From the NCBI GenBank assembly GCA_963828415.1, contig CAWHEI010000003.1:496001-560000 (forward strand): a DNA stretch of 64,000 nt. The letters are read 5' to 3'. The stretch is from Sva-07 sp963828415. GTDB taxonomy: Bacteria > Actinomycetota > Acidimicrobiia > Acidimicrobiales > Ilumatobacteraceae. The notes under the pieces were generated by a model, which was given only the letters and a program-made list of their open reading frames with translations, made no database searches and was not told where the DNA came from. Below, in pieces: positions 63,070-64,000 of this stretch. The position numbers were made by a program, and so were the translations under genes. The first letter of the stretch is position 1, and each line of letters starts with the position of its first letter.

Positions 63070-64000
63070 ATGCAGTTGCTGACGCCCATCACCTTCGGTT
63101 CTCGCACGGCCGAGAACCGAGTCGTGTTCGGACCACACGTCACCAACCTCGGCGACGACCGCCGCTCGATACCTGAACGCCTCGTGGCGTACTACGAACG
63201 TCGGGCCGCAGGTGGATGCGGAACGATCGTGGTCGAAGGCGCGTCGGTGCATCCGTCCGACTGGCCGTACGAACGATCGCTGCTCGCCGAGCGGTGCGGC
63301 GACCGCTGGTCGGCGGTCGTGAGCGCGTGTCGCCCGCACGGTTCGCTCGTCATCGCGTCACTCGACCACGCCGGTGGTCAGGGTTCGTCTGCGTACAGCC
63401 AGGCACCACTCTGGGCCCCGTCGCCGCGTCCCCGAGGTGAACTCGCGAGAGGTCCCCAAGTGGATGGAGGCCGACGACATCGCCGCCGTTGTCGATGGCT
63501 TCGCGGCGGCCACGAAGCTCGCTGTCGACGCCGATCTCGACGGCGTCGAGATCAACGCCGGCCAGCACAGCCTGGTCCGCCAATTCCTGTCCGGGCTCAC
63601 CAACCACCGCGACGACGCATGGGGCCAGGATCGTCTGTTGTTCGCCCGCCAGGTGATCGAGGCCACGCGAGGTGCCGTTGGCGATCGCATCGTCGGGTTG
63701 CGTCTCTCGTGCGACGAGCTCGCACCATGGGCAGGGATCACCCCCGAGATGGCTCCCGACATCGCCGTGGCGCTGGTCGCCGCGGGCCTCGACTACGTGG
63801 TGGTCACCCGCGGCTCGATCTTCACCGTCGAGAAGACCCGGCCCGACTTCCACGAGCCGACCGGGTTCAACATCGAGGTGTGCCGATCCGTTCGCAATGC
63901 GGTGCACGAGACGCATCCTGAGGTGCCGGTGATCCTCCAGGGCTCGATCGTCGAGGTCGGCCAGGCCGAGTGGGCGCTCGGCGGCTACGACGATGACGCC
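63070..64000 (+). pseudogene. mycofactocin-type OYE/FadH oxidoreductase, frameshifted and cut by the window end
   Basis: The N-terminus (ENRVVFGPHVTNLGDDR, YYERRAAGGCG, VHPSDWPYERS) has the old yellow enzyme/2,4-dienoyl-CoA reductase pattern. It most recalls the 'mycofactocin system FadH/OYE family oxidoreductase 1' group; this match is from memory. The frame shifts by one base near 63420-63435 after QAPLWAPS. The correct continuation (EVPKWMEADDIAAVV, GVEINAGQHSLVRQFLSGL) is open to the window end. A single extra base in a C/G-rich run, either real or a sequencing error, explains it. The FMN-binding barrel would be restored by removing it. Confidence 0.8.

Overview
The window is a GC-rich chromosomal segment from a Gram-positive-type actinobacterium. 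GTG starts, four-base stop/start overlaps, an LCP cell-wall ligase, an L,D-transpeptidase, a mycofactocin locus and NDMA-type alcohol dehydrogenases fit that assignment. The overall gene set is most like marine or soil Acidimicrobiia (Ilumatobacter relatives); this last step is inference from gene content, not from a marker gene.

Region 1 (1-7.7 kb) is a decaying integrated mobile element, read leftward: tyrosine integrase (6509-7612), a DUF3800-type protein overlapping it, an excisionase-like HTH gene, an HTH protein fused in frame to a MobF/TrwC-type relaxase-helicase, and the relaxase itself broken by three frameshifts. Between them lies a 0.5 kb control region with five tandem decamers, a promoter-like sequence, hairpins and a candidate 47-codon gene. 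A membrane protein and a broken lipoprotein gene lie at the far left.

Region 2 (7.7-34 kb) starts with an acyl-CoA dehydrogenase and a sigma factor/anchored partner pair. The main feature is a leftward run of eleven genes from 31646 down to 10483, almost without gaps: a 2155-residue secreted beta-helix protein, two multicopper-oxidase-like proteins, a 1251-residue cupredoxin/Ig-like protein, a small anchored protein, a subtilisin-like protease, a CopC-CopD fusion, two stalked membrane proteins, an ApbE flavin transferase and a ferric-reductase-like haem membrane protein. A divergent response regulator/histidine kinase pair sits at its head. The two oxidases carry complementary, incomplete sets of copper ligands, so the cluster looks like a cell-surface copper redox machine; I know of no described system with this composition.

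Region 3 (34-51 kb) is mostly housekeeping: acyltransferase/SGNH, cysS, valS, L,D-transpeptidase, LCP protein, a MoxR/VWA pair, two NDMA-type alcohol dehydrogenases, an unknown protein and an M16 protease.

Region 4 (50.7-54.6 kb) is an assimilatory sulfate reduction set (sirohaem synthesis, APS reductase, sulfite reductase, uroporphyrinogen methyltransferase) with an inverted repeat in the divergent promoter. Region 5 (54.6-64 kb) has an ABC exporter, the mycofactocin core mftA-mftB-mftC, a serine hydrolase, a methyltransferase, a HelD-like helicase, plsY and a frameshifted OYE-family gene of the mycofactocin type running off the end. The MftC/MftA product and the two alcohol dehydrogenases 10 kb away are expected to work together, because mycofactocin is the redox cofactor used by that dehydrogenase family. 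Four copies of a 52-bp palindrome occupy intergenic gaps in the right half.
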